Below are positions 24,686 through 33,600 of a DNA stretch of 64,000 nucleotides, piece after piece. The notes under the pieces were generated by a model. It searched no databases. It saw only the letters and a program-made list of their open reading frames with translations, and was not told the origin of the DNA. The position numbers and the translations under genes are program-made. Positions within the stretch are counted from its first letter, which is position 1, and each line of letters begins with the position of its first letter. Location of the stretch: positions 1 to 64,000 of the forward strand of contig NZ_QGDU01000006.1 of NCBI RefSeq assembly GCF_003149045.1. The letters are read 5' to 3'. This stretch comes from Fibrobacter sp. UWR4 (lineage in GTDB: Bacteria; Fibrobacterota; Fibrobacteria; Fibrobacterales; Fibrobacteraceae).

Positions 24686-25573
24686 TTATTTTGCGGCAGA
24701 AGAGTCCGTTACAGCAGCCGCCACAGTATCCGCAGGAACTGAATCGACCTTCAGCGAATCCACGACTGTAGAATCCTTGGCTTCTTCCTTAGGTTCGTCT
24801 TCCTTTTTCATGGCCAGCAACTGATTGTACACAATCGCAGGATGAATTTTTCCATCGGCCATGCCATCAATCAGATACTTTACCTTTTGGAAATTTTCGT
24901 CCTTGTCATAGTCGGGAATCAGGCCGCGATATCCAAGGAGTCGAAGCACCTTTGTACAAAAACCTGTACGGAACTTCTTGAAGCGAGGCTGCATCACGTC
25001 GTTCAGCAAGGCTTCCAGGGCAACTTCCGTCTGCATGGTATCCAATTCAAAACTGCGATAGATGGTACGGATGTGATCCGGAATGGTTGTATCCGGACTA
25101 TCGAAATAAGGACGCATCACCTCAGCAGCAGCCTTCCTATCAGGATAAGGTCCCTTTGCCAAACGAAGGGCATAATAGAGAGCCAGGCGCCACTGTTCCG
25201 GATATATGCGGGTCGCTCTACGCAGCACCACGAAATCGGAAGTATCAGGAGCGTCAATGGCGGATACGCCACCTACAAAATAGTAGGGGGTGTAGAAAAG
25301 ACTATCCAGTTCCGTAGACAGATTTGCCACATGACCCAGATAGCCATATTCCTTTCCCGACAGGAAACTTTCACCTAATTCGGTCAAGCCCTTGATCCAG
25401 AACAATCCAGCCACTGCGGCATCATTACCTGCAGCAATGTAGCGAACAGAAGAAGCCTTCGGCAAAAATGATTCGTCAAAGTTTGTGCTAGGCAGAGGTT
25501 TTGCATTACGGAAAGCCACAGCCACAATGGCCACGGCAACAGCAAGTACTGCAATATAGAGCCAAGACTTCAT
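24686..25573 (-). CDS. Membrane-anchored helical protein of unknown function
   Basis: A 295-aa protein with an N-terminal membrane helix (YIAVLAVAVAIVAVAF). The next part (ASSVRYIAAGNDAAVAGLFWIKGL, then LDSLFYTPYYFVGGV and YPEQWRLALYYAL) resembles TPR-like membrane proteins of Deltaproteobacteria and related groups that carry an LAADLLWIR-type motif; their function is not known. The C-terminus is an acidic Asp/Ser/Val/Ala tail. It is the last gene of the ispA-dxs-trmH-pyrF operon (17 bp after pyrF, AAAGGA upstream) and ends at the bidirectional terminator. Confidence 0.7.
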   Translation of the reverse strand: MKSWLYIAVLAVAVAIVAVAFRNAKPLPSTNFDESFLPKASSVRYIAAGNDAAVAGLFWIKGLTELGESFLSGKEYGYLGHVANLSTELDSLFYTPYYFVGGVSAIDAPDTSDFVVLRRATRIYPEQWRLALYYALRLAKGPYPDRKAAAEVMRPYFDSPDTTIPDHIRTIYRSFELDTMQTEVALEALLNDVMQPRFKKFRTGFCTKVLRLLGYRGLIPDYDKDENFQKVKYLIDGMADGKIHPAIVYNQLLAMKKEDEPKEEAKDSTVVDSLKVDSVPADTVAAAVTDSSAAK

Positions 25574-25590
25574 TCGACGTCCTTTTTACC

Positions 25591-26484
25591 TTAGATTCGG
25601 CAAGCTTCTGCCAGACGTTCCAGAGCGTCAACGCATTCAGTTGCAAATGCTTCCGGCTTACCGCTACGCTGGTAAGCGAAGTTCAGACCGCTGGAGCTGT
25701 TCAGCACATGGAACTGACGCTTGCCGCCACCATTCTTGATTGCGGTAAGAACAGTCTTGGCGTCACCGCCCTGACCGCCCGGAACACCGGGAATGGACAC
25801 ACCTGGAATCAGGAAGGGAATTTCATGCTGGTGGGCAACGCAGTAGGCAGTAATCTTTTCCAGTTCTTCCGGATGGGTAGCGCCAACCACCGCACCGAAG
25901 AAGCCCTTGTCGCCATCCCATTCAAAGATCTTGTCGGCAACCTTGTAGAAGGCTTCGTTTACGTCGCGGGGATCGTCACTACCAATGACCTGCATGTCCT
26001 GGAAGTCATGAGCACCCTTGTTGCTGGTACGGAGCAGCACGTAGGCACCGTTCTCGGAATTTTCGCGAAGGAAAGGATTCACGGAATCAGAACCCATCCA
26101 GGGAGAAACGGTCACCACGTCAGCCTTGTAGACATCGAATGCGGCAACGGCATAGGCGGCGCTGGACTTACCGATATCGCCACGCTTTGCATCCAGAATC
26201 ACGGGAATGCCTGCGCTGCGGTAATCCGCAATGAGCTGCTGAAGAACAAGCATAGCCTGCACGCTGACGCATTCATAGTAAGCGCTGTTAGGCTTTACCA
26301 CGGCAGGCATCACATTACGCTTCAGGCAGCATTCCAGCAATTCGGAATAGAAACGCTTGATCTTATCTTCGGCAGTGCCATCGGGGCAGCAAGGGTCAAT
26401 GAGTTTCAGGACAGGGTCCATTCCCATGCAGACCGGGTTGCCACACTTTGCAATGCGCTGTTCTAGACGATCATGAAAATTCAT
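25591..26484 (-). CDS. pyrF: Orotidine 5'-phosphate decarboxylase
   Basis: A 297-aa PyrF of the longer (type 2) subfamily, decarboxylating OMP to UMP, the last step of de novo pyrimidine synthesis. The catalytic Lys/Asp array is present in VILDAKRGDIGKSS, with the upstream substrate-binding VKPNSAYYE and the phosphate-loop region PGVSIPGVPGGQGGD. Two adjacent ATGs (26487, 26484) follow GGAGG; the second has the better 5-nt spacing. Its place behind isoprenoid genes is an operon of convenience rather than a pathway link. Confidence 0.93.
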   Translation of the reverse strand: MNFHDRLEQRIAKCGNPVCMGMDPVLKLIDPCCPDGTAEDKIKRFYSELLECCLKRNVMPAVVKPNSAYYECVSVQAMLVLQQLIADYRSAGIPVILDAKRGDIGKSSAAYAVAAFDVYKADVVTVSPWMGSDSVNPFLRENSENGAYVLLRTSNKGAHDFQDMQVIGSDDPRDVNEAFYKVADKIFEWDGDKGFFGAVVGATHPEELEKITAYCVAHQHEIPFLIPGVSIPGVPGGQGGDAKTVLTAIKNGGGKRQFHVLNSSSGLNFAYQRSGKPEAFATECVDALERLAEACRI

Positions 26485-26496
26485 CATTGCCTCCGA

Positions 26497-27771
26497 TTAC
26501 TTCAGTTCGTCCTGAATCAGGGCGGCTTCGTAAGAAAGGATACCGTGAGCCACAGCGACGTTCAGGGATTCCAGATCGCTACTCATAGGAATCTTGACGG
26601 TTTCATCGGCAAGTTCAATGAAATAGGGATTGGTACCGGCACCTTCGTTACCCACGAGGAAGGCCATCTTGCGGAGCTTGTGAGCAGGGATTTCGCGAAG
26701 GCTCTGCTTTGCATGCAGGTCAGTAGCGATAATGGTATAGCCCTTGCTACGGAGGAAGTTGATCTGGTCAATCAGATCCACATCAAATTCGAAGGGTACG
26801 CGGAGGAAAGTACCCGATGAACCACGAACAACCTTGGGATTGAAGGGGCTCACGGTACCACGACCGAGAATCATACCAGCGGAATTGAAACCAAGGCTGG
26901 TACGGAAGAGGGTACCCAGATTACCCGGATCCTGCACGGCGTCCACGAGAGTGAGGATGCTGCGGCTAGCTTCGTAAGCAGGCTTCTTGCTAGCAATACG
27001 AGCTACAGCGATCACGCCCTGAGTTGCAACCGTAGAGGAAAGCTGCTTCATCTGGGATTCAGTCAAAACGTTCAGACGGATTTCAGCTTCGTTAATGGCT
27101 TCCATCAAGGTTTCATCTTCGAAGCCTTCAACAGCATAAACACCAATCACCAATTCGCGATGATGGGACACCAGTTCATGAACGACATGGATGCCTTCAC
27201 CAATAAAGCGGCCTTCACGTTCACGGCCCTTTTCGGTAGTGAGGGCAAGAAGCTTTCTGAACCAAGGCGGATTGGAAACTGCATCGTTGTTTGCTTCCGC
27301 CTGGGCTACGCGTGCTTCCAGTGCGGTTTCATCTAGTACTTCTTCAACGTTTTCCACCTGCTGTTCTTCAGGACGCTGACGGTAGACAGGAGCACCTGCC
27401 TGAGCAAATTCACGACGGGGGCGACGATCACCGAAGGGCTTGCGATCACCACGGAAGGGACGATCGCCGAAGCTACGGGGACGACGGTCACGGTTAAAGG
27501 GACGGTCAGAGCGTTCGCCGCCTTCACGGTTAAAGCCTTCGCCATCACGACGGTCAGAACGTTCACCACGGAAACGATCTTCACGGAAAGGACGGTCATC
27601 ACGACGACCAAAGGGCTTTCGATCACCGAAGGACTTACGGTCGCCAAAAGATTTGCGTTCGCCGCGTTCGCCATCGGCACGAGGATCACGGCGGTCAGTA
27701 GCAACGCTAACGCCGAACTTACGGTTCAATGTGGACTTTACAGTGCGCTTTTCGTTATTTTCTTCGCTCAT
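26497..27771 (-). CDS. SpoU/TrmH-type RNA methyltransferase with RG-rich N-terminus
   Basis: A 424-aa RNA 2'-O-ribose methyltransferase of the SPOUT/TrmH class. The catalytic part (~170-424) includes a substrate-binding domain, motif 1 (DAVQDPGNLGTLFRT), motif 2 (LVGNEGAG) and motif 3 (KIPMSSDLESLNVAVAHGI). The first ~150 residues are a disordered Arg/Gly/Asp/Phe-rich tract with FGDRK and RSDR repeats, a likely non-specific RNA-binding extension. The ATG at 27771 is preferred over a longer frame to 27828 that overlaps dxs. It is the third gene of the ispA operon. Confidence 0.9.
   Translation of the reverse strand: MSEENNEKRTVKSTLNRKFGVSVATDRRDPRADGERGERKSFGDRKSFGDRKPFGRRDDRPFREDRFRGERSDRRDGEGFNREGGERSDRPFNRDRRPRSFGDRPFRGDRKPFGDRRPRREFAQAGAPVYRQRPEEQQVENVEEVLDETALEARVAQAEANNDAVSNPPWFRKLLALTTEKGREREGRFIGEGIHVVHELVSHHRELVIGVYAVEGFEDETLMEAINEAEIRLNVLTESQMKQLSSTVATQGVIAVARIASKKPAYEASRSILTLVDAVQDPGNLGTLFRTSLGFNSAGMILGRGTVSPFNPKVVRGSSGTFLRVPFEFDVDLIDQINFLRSKGYTIIATDLHAKQSLREIPAHKLRKMAFLVGNEGAGTNPYFIELADETVKIPMSSDLESLNVAVAHGILSYEAALIQDELK
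27420..27690 (-). repeat. Repetitive tract encoding FGDRK/RSDR units
   Basis: Degenerate short direct repeats encode the Arg/Gly/Asp/Phe-rich N-terminus of the RNA methyltransferase. The same amino-acid flavour occurs in the C-terminal tail of YgiQ. Confidence 0.7.
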
Positions 27772-27781
27772 AGTTTTCCCA

Positions 27782-29653
27782 TTATTGGATCTTTTCCAAG
27801 ATCTGCTTGGCGACGGATTCACCGTCAATTTTCAAGAGTTTATAGAGAGCAGGTATCTCGCCCTGTTCCACAAAGTTGTCAGGAAGTCCGAAGCGGATAA
27901 GGCGTTTATCCGTAATTCCGAAATCCATCAGCATTTCGCCGATAGCCGAGCCGAAGCCACCCACCAGTGTGTTGTCTTCCAAAGTCACAATCACCTTGTG
28001 GCTTTCAAAGAGCTTGCGGTAGCATTCGGGATCAAGAGGCTTGATCAAACGGGCGTCCACCAACGTGGGGTCGTATCCGTTTTCGGAGAGAACCTGGACC
28101 GTCTTCTTCAGTTCATTTGTCATGAAGCCCGCTCCAAGGAGCAGGATGTCCTTACCCTGGCGAAGGACCTTGGGAAGCTTCGGATCGAAGGTTCCAGTGG
28201 GTTCTTCCAGCTTTTCAGCCAGAGCGGTTCCGCGGGGATAGCGGATAGCCACAGGCCCTTCCATACCGATAGAAGCCTGGATCATATCCCTCAGTTCATT
28301 TTCGTTAGACGGAGCCATGATGGTAAGACCCGGCACCGTTCTAAGGAAAGACAAGTCAAAAGAGCCATGATGAGTAGGACCGTCTGCACCCACAAGGCCT
28401 GCACGGTCAAGAACCATCACTACGTGCAGATTCTGCAAAGCGATATCGTGCAAAATCTGGTCGTAAGCTCTCTGCATAAAGGACGAATAAATTGCAACCA
28501 CAGGGACGATGCCATCACAGGCAAGACCTGCAGCAAAAGTCAGGGCATGCTCTTCGGCGATACCTACGTCGATCACCTGGTTGGGCAATTCCTTCGCAAC
28601 AATATCAAGACCGCAACCAGTAGGCATAGCGGCAGTAATACCCAGCACGCGTCTGTCCTTACGTGCGATTTCCAGCAAGGTCTTACCGAACACGCTGGTC
28701 AAGGACGGCTTTACGCTACCAGGAGCAAGAGGCAGGCCACTTTCAGGATCAAAGGGGCTGCAACCATGGAACTTGGTCGGGTTCGCAACAGCTGCCGGAA
28801 GGCCACGACCCTTTTCCGTAAGGATATGGATCAGGCAAGGCCCCGGCTGTTCCTTGACGCGTTTCATCAGGAGGATCAATTCCTTGATGTCATGACCGTC
28901 CACAGGACCAAAGTAACGGATGCCCATGTCCTCGAAGAACTGGCCGGGCTTTACAGCGGTCTTGGCAGCACTTTCCACCTGCAGGAACAAGTCGCGGAAA
29001 CGTGAACCCAGAATACCCGGAAGACGCTTCATCAGGCGGTCCAGGTCCGTACGCATCTTGTTGTACACCGGGTCGGAAATGACTCGGTTCAAATACTTGC
29101 TGAAGCCACCTACGTTAGGCGCAATGCTCATCTTGTTGTCGTTCAAGATGATGGTCATATTCTGCTTGGAAAGACCCGCATTGTTCAAGGCTTCGTATGC
29201 CATACCGCCAGTCATGGAACCATCACCGATGACGGCAACCACGTTGTTGTTCTTCTTCAGCTGGTTACGAGCAACAGCAAAGCCCAAGGCAGCAGAGATA
29301 GACGTGGTAGCATGACCTGCGCCAAAGCAGTCGTATTCACTTTCATGGCGTTTCAGGAAGCCCGAAATACCGTTCTGCTGGCGCAGTGTGGAGAAACGGT
29401 CAAAGCGTCCGGTCAGAAGCTTGTGTACGTAGGCCTGGTGGCCCACATCCCAAACAATCTTGTCCTCGGGAGCATTGAACACATAATGAAGAGCAAGAGT
29501 CAACTCAACCACACCAAGACTGGAAGCGAGGTGACCGCCGTGCTTAGATACCTGACCAATGATGGTCTCGCGGATCTGGGCAGCAAGACGATACAGTTCT
29601 TCCAGAGAAAGATGCTTGATGTCCTGGGGAGACTTGATGTCTTTAAGGTCCAT
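27782..29653 (-). CDS. dxs: 1-deoxy-D-xylulose-5-phosphate synthase
   Basis: A 623-aa thiamine-diphosphate enzyme condensing pyruvate and glyceraldehyde 3-phosphate, the first step of the MEP isoprenoid pathway. Landmarks: KHGGHLASSLGVVELT, the ThDP-binding VIGDGSMTGGMAYEALNNAG and NDNKMSIAPNVGG, and the transketolase-type C-terminal halves (GIAEEHALTFAAGLA, DRAGLVGADGPTHHG). Full length. The ATG overlaps the ispA stop as TAATG, so isoprenoid precursor and chain-elongation genes are translationally coupled, a classic ispA-dxs pairing. Confidence 0.96.
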   Translation of the reverse strand: MDLKDIKSPQDIKHLSLEELYRLAAQIRETIIGQVSKHGGHLASSLGVVELTLALHYVFNAPEDKIVWDVGHQAYVHKLLTGRFDRFSTLRQQNGISGFLKRHESEYDCFGAGHATTSISAALGFAVARNQLKKNNNVVAVIGDGSMTGGMAYEALNNAGLSKQNMTIILNDNKMSIAPNVGGFSKYLNRVISDPVYNKMRTDLDRLMKRLPGILGSRFRDLFLQVESAAKTAVKPGQFFEDMGIRYFGPVDGHDIKELILLMKRVKEQPGPCLIHILTEKGRGLPAAVANPTKFHGCSPFDPESGLPLAPGSVKPSLTSVFGKTLLEIARKDRRVLGITAAMPTGCGLDIVAKELPNQVIDVGIAEEHALTFAAGLACDGIVPVVAIYSSFMQRAYDQILHDIALQNLHVVMVLDRAGLVGADGPTHHGSFDLSFLRTVPGLTIMAPSNENELRDMIQASIGMEGPVAIRYPRGTALAEKLEEPTGTFDPKLPKVLRQGKDILLLGAGFMTNELKKTVQVLSENGYDPTLVDARLIKPLDPECYRKLFESHKVIVTLEDNTLVGGFGSAIGEMLMDFGITDKRLIRFGLPDNFVEQGEIPALYKLLKIDGESVAKQILEKIQ

Positions 29654-30540
29654 TATTTAACCCTAGTAATGATAAATGCAGCAATGGAGCGAAGAATCTT
29701 GGTATCGCACTTCAGGGCGTCCAGAGCGCGAATGGAATCTTCGTACAGCTTACGGGCGCATTCGCGGGACTTTTCCAGGCCCACCAAGGCAGGATAGGTA
29801 GCCTTACCGCGTTCTACGTCGGAACCCACATCCTTACCCAGTTCCTCGGTAGTAGAAACGATATCCAGGATATCGTCCACAATCTGGAAGGCAAGGCCAA
29901 TGGAGCGGCCGTAATCGCGAATGGTCTTAATATCTTCTTCGGAAGCATTTGCCAGGCGTGCGCCTACTTCAAGAGAAGCTTCAATGAGGGCGGCAGTCTT
30001 GTGATAGTGGATATAGTCCACCAGTTCCAGGTCCACCTTCTTGCCTTCGCTTTCGATGTCGATCATTTCGCCACCGATCATGCCATAAGTACCGAGCAGG
30101 TGAGCAAGGATTTCAAGAGCCTTGGCGTTGCCCGTCTTGCCCATCAGTTCAAAGGCAAGAATGCATAGGGCGTCACCAGCCATCACAGCAGTGGCTTCGC
30201 CGAACTGCTTATGGTTCGTGGGCTTGCCGCGACGGAAGTCGTCGTTGTCGATGCAGGGCAGGTCATCGTGGATCAGGGAGAAGGTATGGAGCATTTCCAA
30301 CGCGCTCATGGCGTAATCCACAGAATTACCCTTTCCGTTAAACATATCGAATGCGGCACGGACCAGAGCCGGGCGCAAACGCTTGCCACCGGCAAACATG
30401 GAATAGCGCATCGCCTCGTGGAGGCGTTCAGGCCTATCCGTTACCGGAGGGAGAAATTCGTCAAATTTTGCTTCCGCTTCCTTAGAGATGCGGGACAGAT
30501 AATCTAGGGCAAGAGCCGCTTCTTTTTCAAGAGATTCCAT
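29653..30540 (-). CDS. ispA: Polyprenyl (farnesyl/geranylgeranyl) diphosphate synthase
   Basis: A 295-aa trans-prenyltransferase. The first Asp-rich motif is HDDLPCIDNDD with the bacterial two-residue insertion typical of IspA, and the second is QIVDDILD; FAGGKRLRPALV and GEMIDIESEG are also family-like. It elongates IPP/DMAPP to FPP or a close length. The ATG at 30540 is chosen over TTG 30549 because TATCTT lies 8 nt upstream and no ribosome site is seen. It opens a five-gene operon directly behind the terminator of the neighbouring lipoprotein gene. Confidence 0.94.
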   Translation of the reverse strand: MESLEKEAALALDYLSRISKEAEAKFDEFLPPVTDRPERLHEAMRYSMFAGGKRLRPALVRAAFDMFNGKGNSVDYAMSALEMLHTFSLIHDDLPCIDNDDFRRGKPTNHKQFGEATAVMAGDALCILAFELMGKTGNAKALEILAHLLGTYGMIGGEMIDIESEGKKVDLELVDYIHYHKTAALIEASLEVGARLANASEEDIKTIRDYGRSIGLAFQIVDDILDIVSTTEELGKDVGSDVERGKATYPALVGLEKSRECARKLYEDSIRALDALKCDTKILRSIAAFIITRVK

Positions 30541-30554
30541 ATAGACCAAAGATA
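30541..30554 (-). promoter_or_regulatory. -10-like TATCTT of the ispA-dxs operon
   Basis: TATCTT at 30554-30549 (minus), 8 nt before the ATG. It starts only 3 nt after the T6 tract of the upstream terminator (30563-30558). Confidence 0.5.
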
Positions 30555-30557
30555 CTT

Positions 30558-30584
30558 AAAAAAGAGCCCCTAATAAAGGGGCTC
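30558..30584 (-). terminator. Terminator of the TIGR02147-lipoprotein unit
   Basis: GAGCCCC/GGGGCTC stem (30584-30578 with 30570-30564) followed on the minus strand by TTTTTT. Confidence 0.9.
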
Positions 30585-30630
30585 AAAGCTTATAATACCC
30601 TTATAAGGGCTCAAAAAACAGGATTTTCTC

Positions 30631-32334
30631 TTAGAACAGGGCGCCGTGGATTTTCACATCATCAATGGAAATTTCACTGCCGGCGGCAAAGAAGAAATGA
30701 AGCTGGCGGACCTGCGTCTTGACGCCATCCCATGCCTCGTCACAGGCCCATTTTTCGGAGCTATTCACGCACAGGTTAGAGGGTTTCACCACCATTCTGG
30801 TCCACACGCTATCCACCTTCATCCATTCGGAAGCGGCCTTGGCATTCTTGGAGTAGGACTCCCAATTTTCCAGGGCGACACGAACATTGCCATTCCCCTT
30901 CGCAAAGAACTCGATGGAGTCAATAGCGGTAAAGTTCTTTAGTTCTTCCAGCTTGCTGCCCAGAAGAGCCCAAGCATACGGATCCTTGGCTAGTTCATAT
31001 TTTGTGCTGAACACCTTGGATTCGCGGCTTTCATCTGCCATCAGATGATCAGCCAACAAATGCTTCGCATCCACCTTTCCATTAACGAACTTGAAGGTAG
31101 AACCCTTGTACAAGGTATCCACATCCATATACCACAGCGGGCTATTCTCTTCAAAGTCAAACAGAAGCCTTGACGGATTCAAGCAAGCCGCCCCTTCCTT
31201 AGGTGACTTCACGGACCATTCTACAAACGGCTCGCTGCTATCGGCATGAACGAAATACAGGTCCAGAGTTTCACCCGCAGGAACAGCAGGTAGCACATAG
31301 GCTCCCAGGGAATTCGTCTTCACCAGGATGTCAAATCCGTAAGCGCCCACCCAGGCATAGGTTTCTTCACTATTCAAGGTCACCTTGCTTGCGACAGAAG
31401 AGGAAACGCTCAGTTTTAGAGTGTCGATTACAGACAAACTATCTGCATCGTAGATCTTGGAGAAGGAATTGTTACCAGCAAGGACAGTCAGTCGATAGCG
31501 TCCGGAGCTAGGCCATTCCATGGTAAACTTACCTTCGGCATCTGTACGCAAGTCGGCCTTTACCAGGCTGTTCTGCAACACGAACTTTTCGGCCTTGTAA
31601 TCACTCTCGCGGAGAGCCACCGCAGCATAGGCAGCAACAGAACCATCTTCCTGAAGGACGACCACCTTCTTCACCGTATCCACAGGAGTTTCTACAGTAT
31701 CCTTATCTTCCGGCTTGGTCGTATCGGCAGGAATTTCCGGCATCTCCTTGTAGTTCTCATAAACGAATTCCGTGGGAGAGAAGAACGCAGACTTGGATTC
31801 CAGAACGTCTTCCAGAGATTCATTTACGAAATACAGCTGGAGAGAGTCGTTCGCCGGCAGGGCAGGAATGACAAACACGCCATTCTCGTCTGCGGGAACG
31901 ATAATGTCTGTTCCATAGACGCCGACCCACACGGTCTCGGATCCCTTAGGAACGTCCAGTTCACCCTGCATTACAGCAGTAGGAACCAGGTCCACAGATT
32001 CAAGAGTTTCCTTGCTGGATGCATCCACCACCTTAGTGAAGGCATGACCGTTATAGGAGATTGTCAAACGGAAAGAGCCGTCTTTGGGAATCTTCAGCTT
32101 AAAGTCACCCTGGTCATCGGTATAGGTATCTGCAACGACCACGTCGTTTTCAGCCTGAGTTGCGAGAGCCATGTGATCAAGCGCGCGAAGGGATACACTT
32201 GCAAAAGGAGCAGGCGCACCATCCACATTTGCACGACCATTCGTCGTAATGCTACCAGGTCCACCGGCAACATTCGTCTCGGAACAACCAATAAAGGCCG
32301 ACGCGAGAGTCAAAAGGAAAAGTAATCTTTTCAT
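30631..32334 (-). CDS. Lipoprotein with two carboxypeptidase-regulatory-like units
   Basis: A 567-aa predicted lipoprotein (lipobox FIGC, Cys17). Two homologous blocks of ~170 residues are visible, each with a regulatory-like beta-sandwich segment (GDFKLKIPKDGSFRLTI / GKFTMEWPSSGRYRLTV) followed by a WVGVYGTDI / WVGAYGFDI segment. After ~400 comes a different domain ending in a jelly-roll-like pattern (FFAKGNGNVRVALENW, QLHFFFAAGSEISIDDVKI) that resembles CBM11/CBM-type sandwiches. A surface or polysaccharide-binding role is inferred. Its ATG overlaps the TIGR02147 stop by 4 bp (ATGA), so the regulator and lipoprotein are a coupled pair. Confidence 0.78.
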   Translation of the reverse strand: MKRLLFLLTLASAFIGCSETNVAGGPGSITTNGRANVDGAPAPFASVSLRALDHMALATQAENDVVVADTYTDDQGDFKLKIPKDGSFRLTISYNGHAFTKVVDASSKETLESVDLVPTAVMQGELDVPKGSETVWVGVYGTDIIVPADENGVFVIPALPANDSLQLYFVNESLEDVLESKSAFFSPTEFVYENYKEMPEIPADTTKPEDKDTVETPVDTVKKVVVLQEDGSVAAYAAVALRESDYKAEKFVLQNSLVKADLRTDAEGKFTMEWPSSGRYRLTVLAGNNSFSKIYDADSLSVIDTLKLSVSSSVASKVTLNSEETYAWVGAYGFDILVKTNSLGAYVLPAVPAGETLDLYFVHADSSEPFVEWSVKSPKEGAACLNPSRLLFDFEENSPLWYMDVDTLYKGSTFKFVNGKVDAKHLLADHLMADESRESKVFSTKYELAKDPYAWALLGSKLEELKNFTAIDSIEFFAKGNGNVRVALENWESYSKNAKAASEWMKVDSVWTRMVVKPSNLCVNSSEKWACDEAWDGVKTQVRQLHFFFAAGSEISIDDVKIHGALF

Positions 32335-33167
32335 TTTTTCTTCTCCTGCAAAGGCTTTACAAAGGCCAACGGGAACAATTGAATATTGAGTTGGAACACT
32401 GTGTTATCTCCAGAACCATCCTGGGATAAACGTAGTAAATCGGAACGGAATTCGTTAATCTTTTCACGGATTAACTGGATATCATCCATATTAAAAGTCA
32501 TGGTCACCGTGCTAATATCACGGAGATGAGGGGCATGACGCTCCAGGGACTCACCAGCCAGGGCAATAGTATCCTTCTGGAACTGACGGACGGCGGCAGA
32601 GCGCCAGTTTCCGCCGGTACTTACGAAAGTGTCATTCACTTTCCAGTAGCCGTCCCTGTCTTCAGAAATCATGTTCAGTTCATGCAAGAGCTGAACAGCG
32701 GCGCGAGCCTCTTCCACCGTAATCTGGGGAGTGCAGCATTCCGCCAGGCCTTCGTAGTCATCCTTGAACTTGCAGATGCCGATAACGGAACGAATCGCGT
32801 TGTAGTACCAATGGCGATAGAATTCCAGCTCCTTCTTCGCCAACAGCTTAAGGGATACACCCTTCAGGGCCTGCATGCGTTCGTAATGCTGCAAGGCTTC
32901 CGCATCCGTCTTTGCACGACCGAAATAAACCATTTCAGTCCAGTAGGCGGCTTCCTTTTCATCCAGTTCAAAAAATTCAGCAGCAGGCTGAATAAGGCCA
33001 GTCGACAAATGAATCTTACCCTGAGACACGCGAAGCAGGTTGCCGGGGTCGGCACCCATCTTCATAGCCATATAACGCCAGGAGATTACAGTCTTGCGCT
33101 GTTTAAAATCATCAAAAGCGTCTCTCAGCCATTCGCGGTAGTCAGTATATTCAAATATCGGTTTCAT
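32331..33167 (-). CDS. TIGR02147 family regulator
   Basis: A 278-aa protein of TIGR02147 (DUF4423-related), a paralogous family first defined in Fibrobacter succinogenes. The hallmark start IFEYTDYREWLRDAF is followed by a helix-turn-helix-like stretch (ISWRYMAMKMGADPGNLLRV) and a helical body. A DNA-binding regulatory role is widely assumed, but targets are unknown; the overlapping lipoprotein gene is the natural candidate. ATG at 33167 is chosen over TTG 33173: TATCTT sits 7 nt upstream, indicating a leaderless message. Confidence 0.88.
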   Translation of the reverse strand: MKPIFEYTDYREWLRDAFDDFKQRKTVISWRYMAMKMGADPGNLLRVSQGKIHLSTGLIQPAAEFFELDEKEAAYWTEMVYFGRAKTDAEALQHYERMQALKGVSLKLLAKKELEFYRHWYYNAIRSVIGICKFKDDYEGLAECCTPQITVEEARAAVQLLHELNMISEDRDGYWKVNDTFVSTGGNWRSAAVRQFQKDTIALAGESLERHAPHLRDISTVTMTFNMDDIQLIREKINEFRSDLLRLSQDGSGDNTVFQLNIQLFPLAFVKPLQEKKK

Positions 33168-33180
33168 AAACAAAAAGATA
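33168..33180 (-). promoter_or_regulatory. -10-like TATCTT, leaderless start of the TIGR02147 gene
   Basis: TATCTT at 33180-33175 (minus), 7 nt before the ATG at 33167; the gap is T-rich with no ribosome site. Confidence 0.5.
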
Positions 33181-33213
33181 CATAGACACCTTGGAAATTC
33201 CTACAGGCATCCA

Positions 33214-33600
33214 TTATTCTCCGTTGTGGAACTTTACAACGATATTCAACTGAGAATCGCAGGTGGCGGACCACTTACATTCCGGATTCTTTTGGAGGCT
33301 TTCATCCTCGCAAATCCCTTTAAATTCAAGGATTTCAGCCGTTTCTGCAGATTTCCCATAGACAACCCGATACTCCAGTTCTTCTACAGGGGAAGCCTGC
33401 ACCGCCGGTTCGCCCATAAGCCGACCTGTGAGTCTTATCACACAGGCGTCCTTGTTAGGCAGTTCATCCTCGTTTTGTCCGGGAACAACAAACCAGTGGA
33501 GCTGCAAGGGACGGAACTCCACCGGCTGAACCTTTTTGGCGCATCCCGCCAAAAGGCAAATAAATGTCAGAAAAAGAAATGGATAGAGGACCTTTCTCAT
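33214..33600 (-). CDS. Small hypothetical lipoprotein
   Basis: A 128-aa predicted lipoprotein (signal helix, lipobox LAGC, Cys20). The mature part is beta-rich with four cysteines late in the sequence (C96, C104, C109 region), possibly disulfide-linked in the periplasm. I recognise no family. Its ATG overlaps the stop of the GGDEF gene by 4 bp (ATGA), so the two proteins are made together; a role in sensing with that cyclase is inference. Confidence 0.7.
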   Translation of the reverse strand: MRKVLYPFLFLTFICLLAGCAKKVQPVEFRPLQLHWFVVPGQNEDELPNKDACVIRLTGRLMGEPAVQASPVEELEYRVVYGKSAETAEILEFKGICEDESLQKNPECKWSATCDSQLNIVVKFHNGE

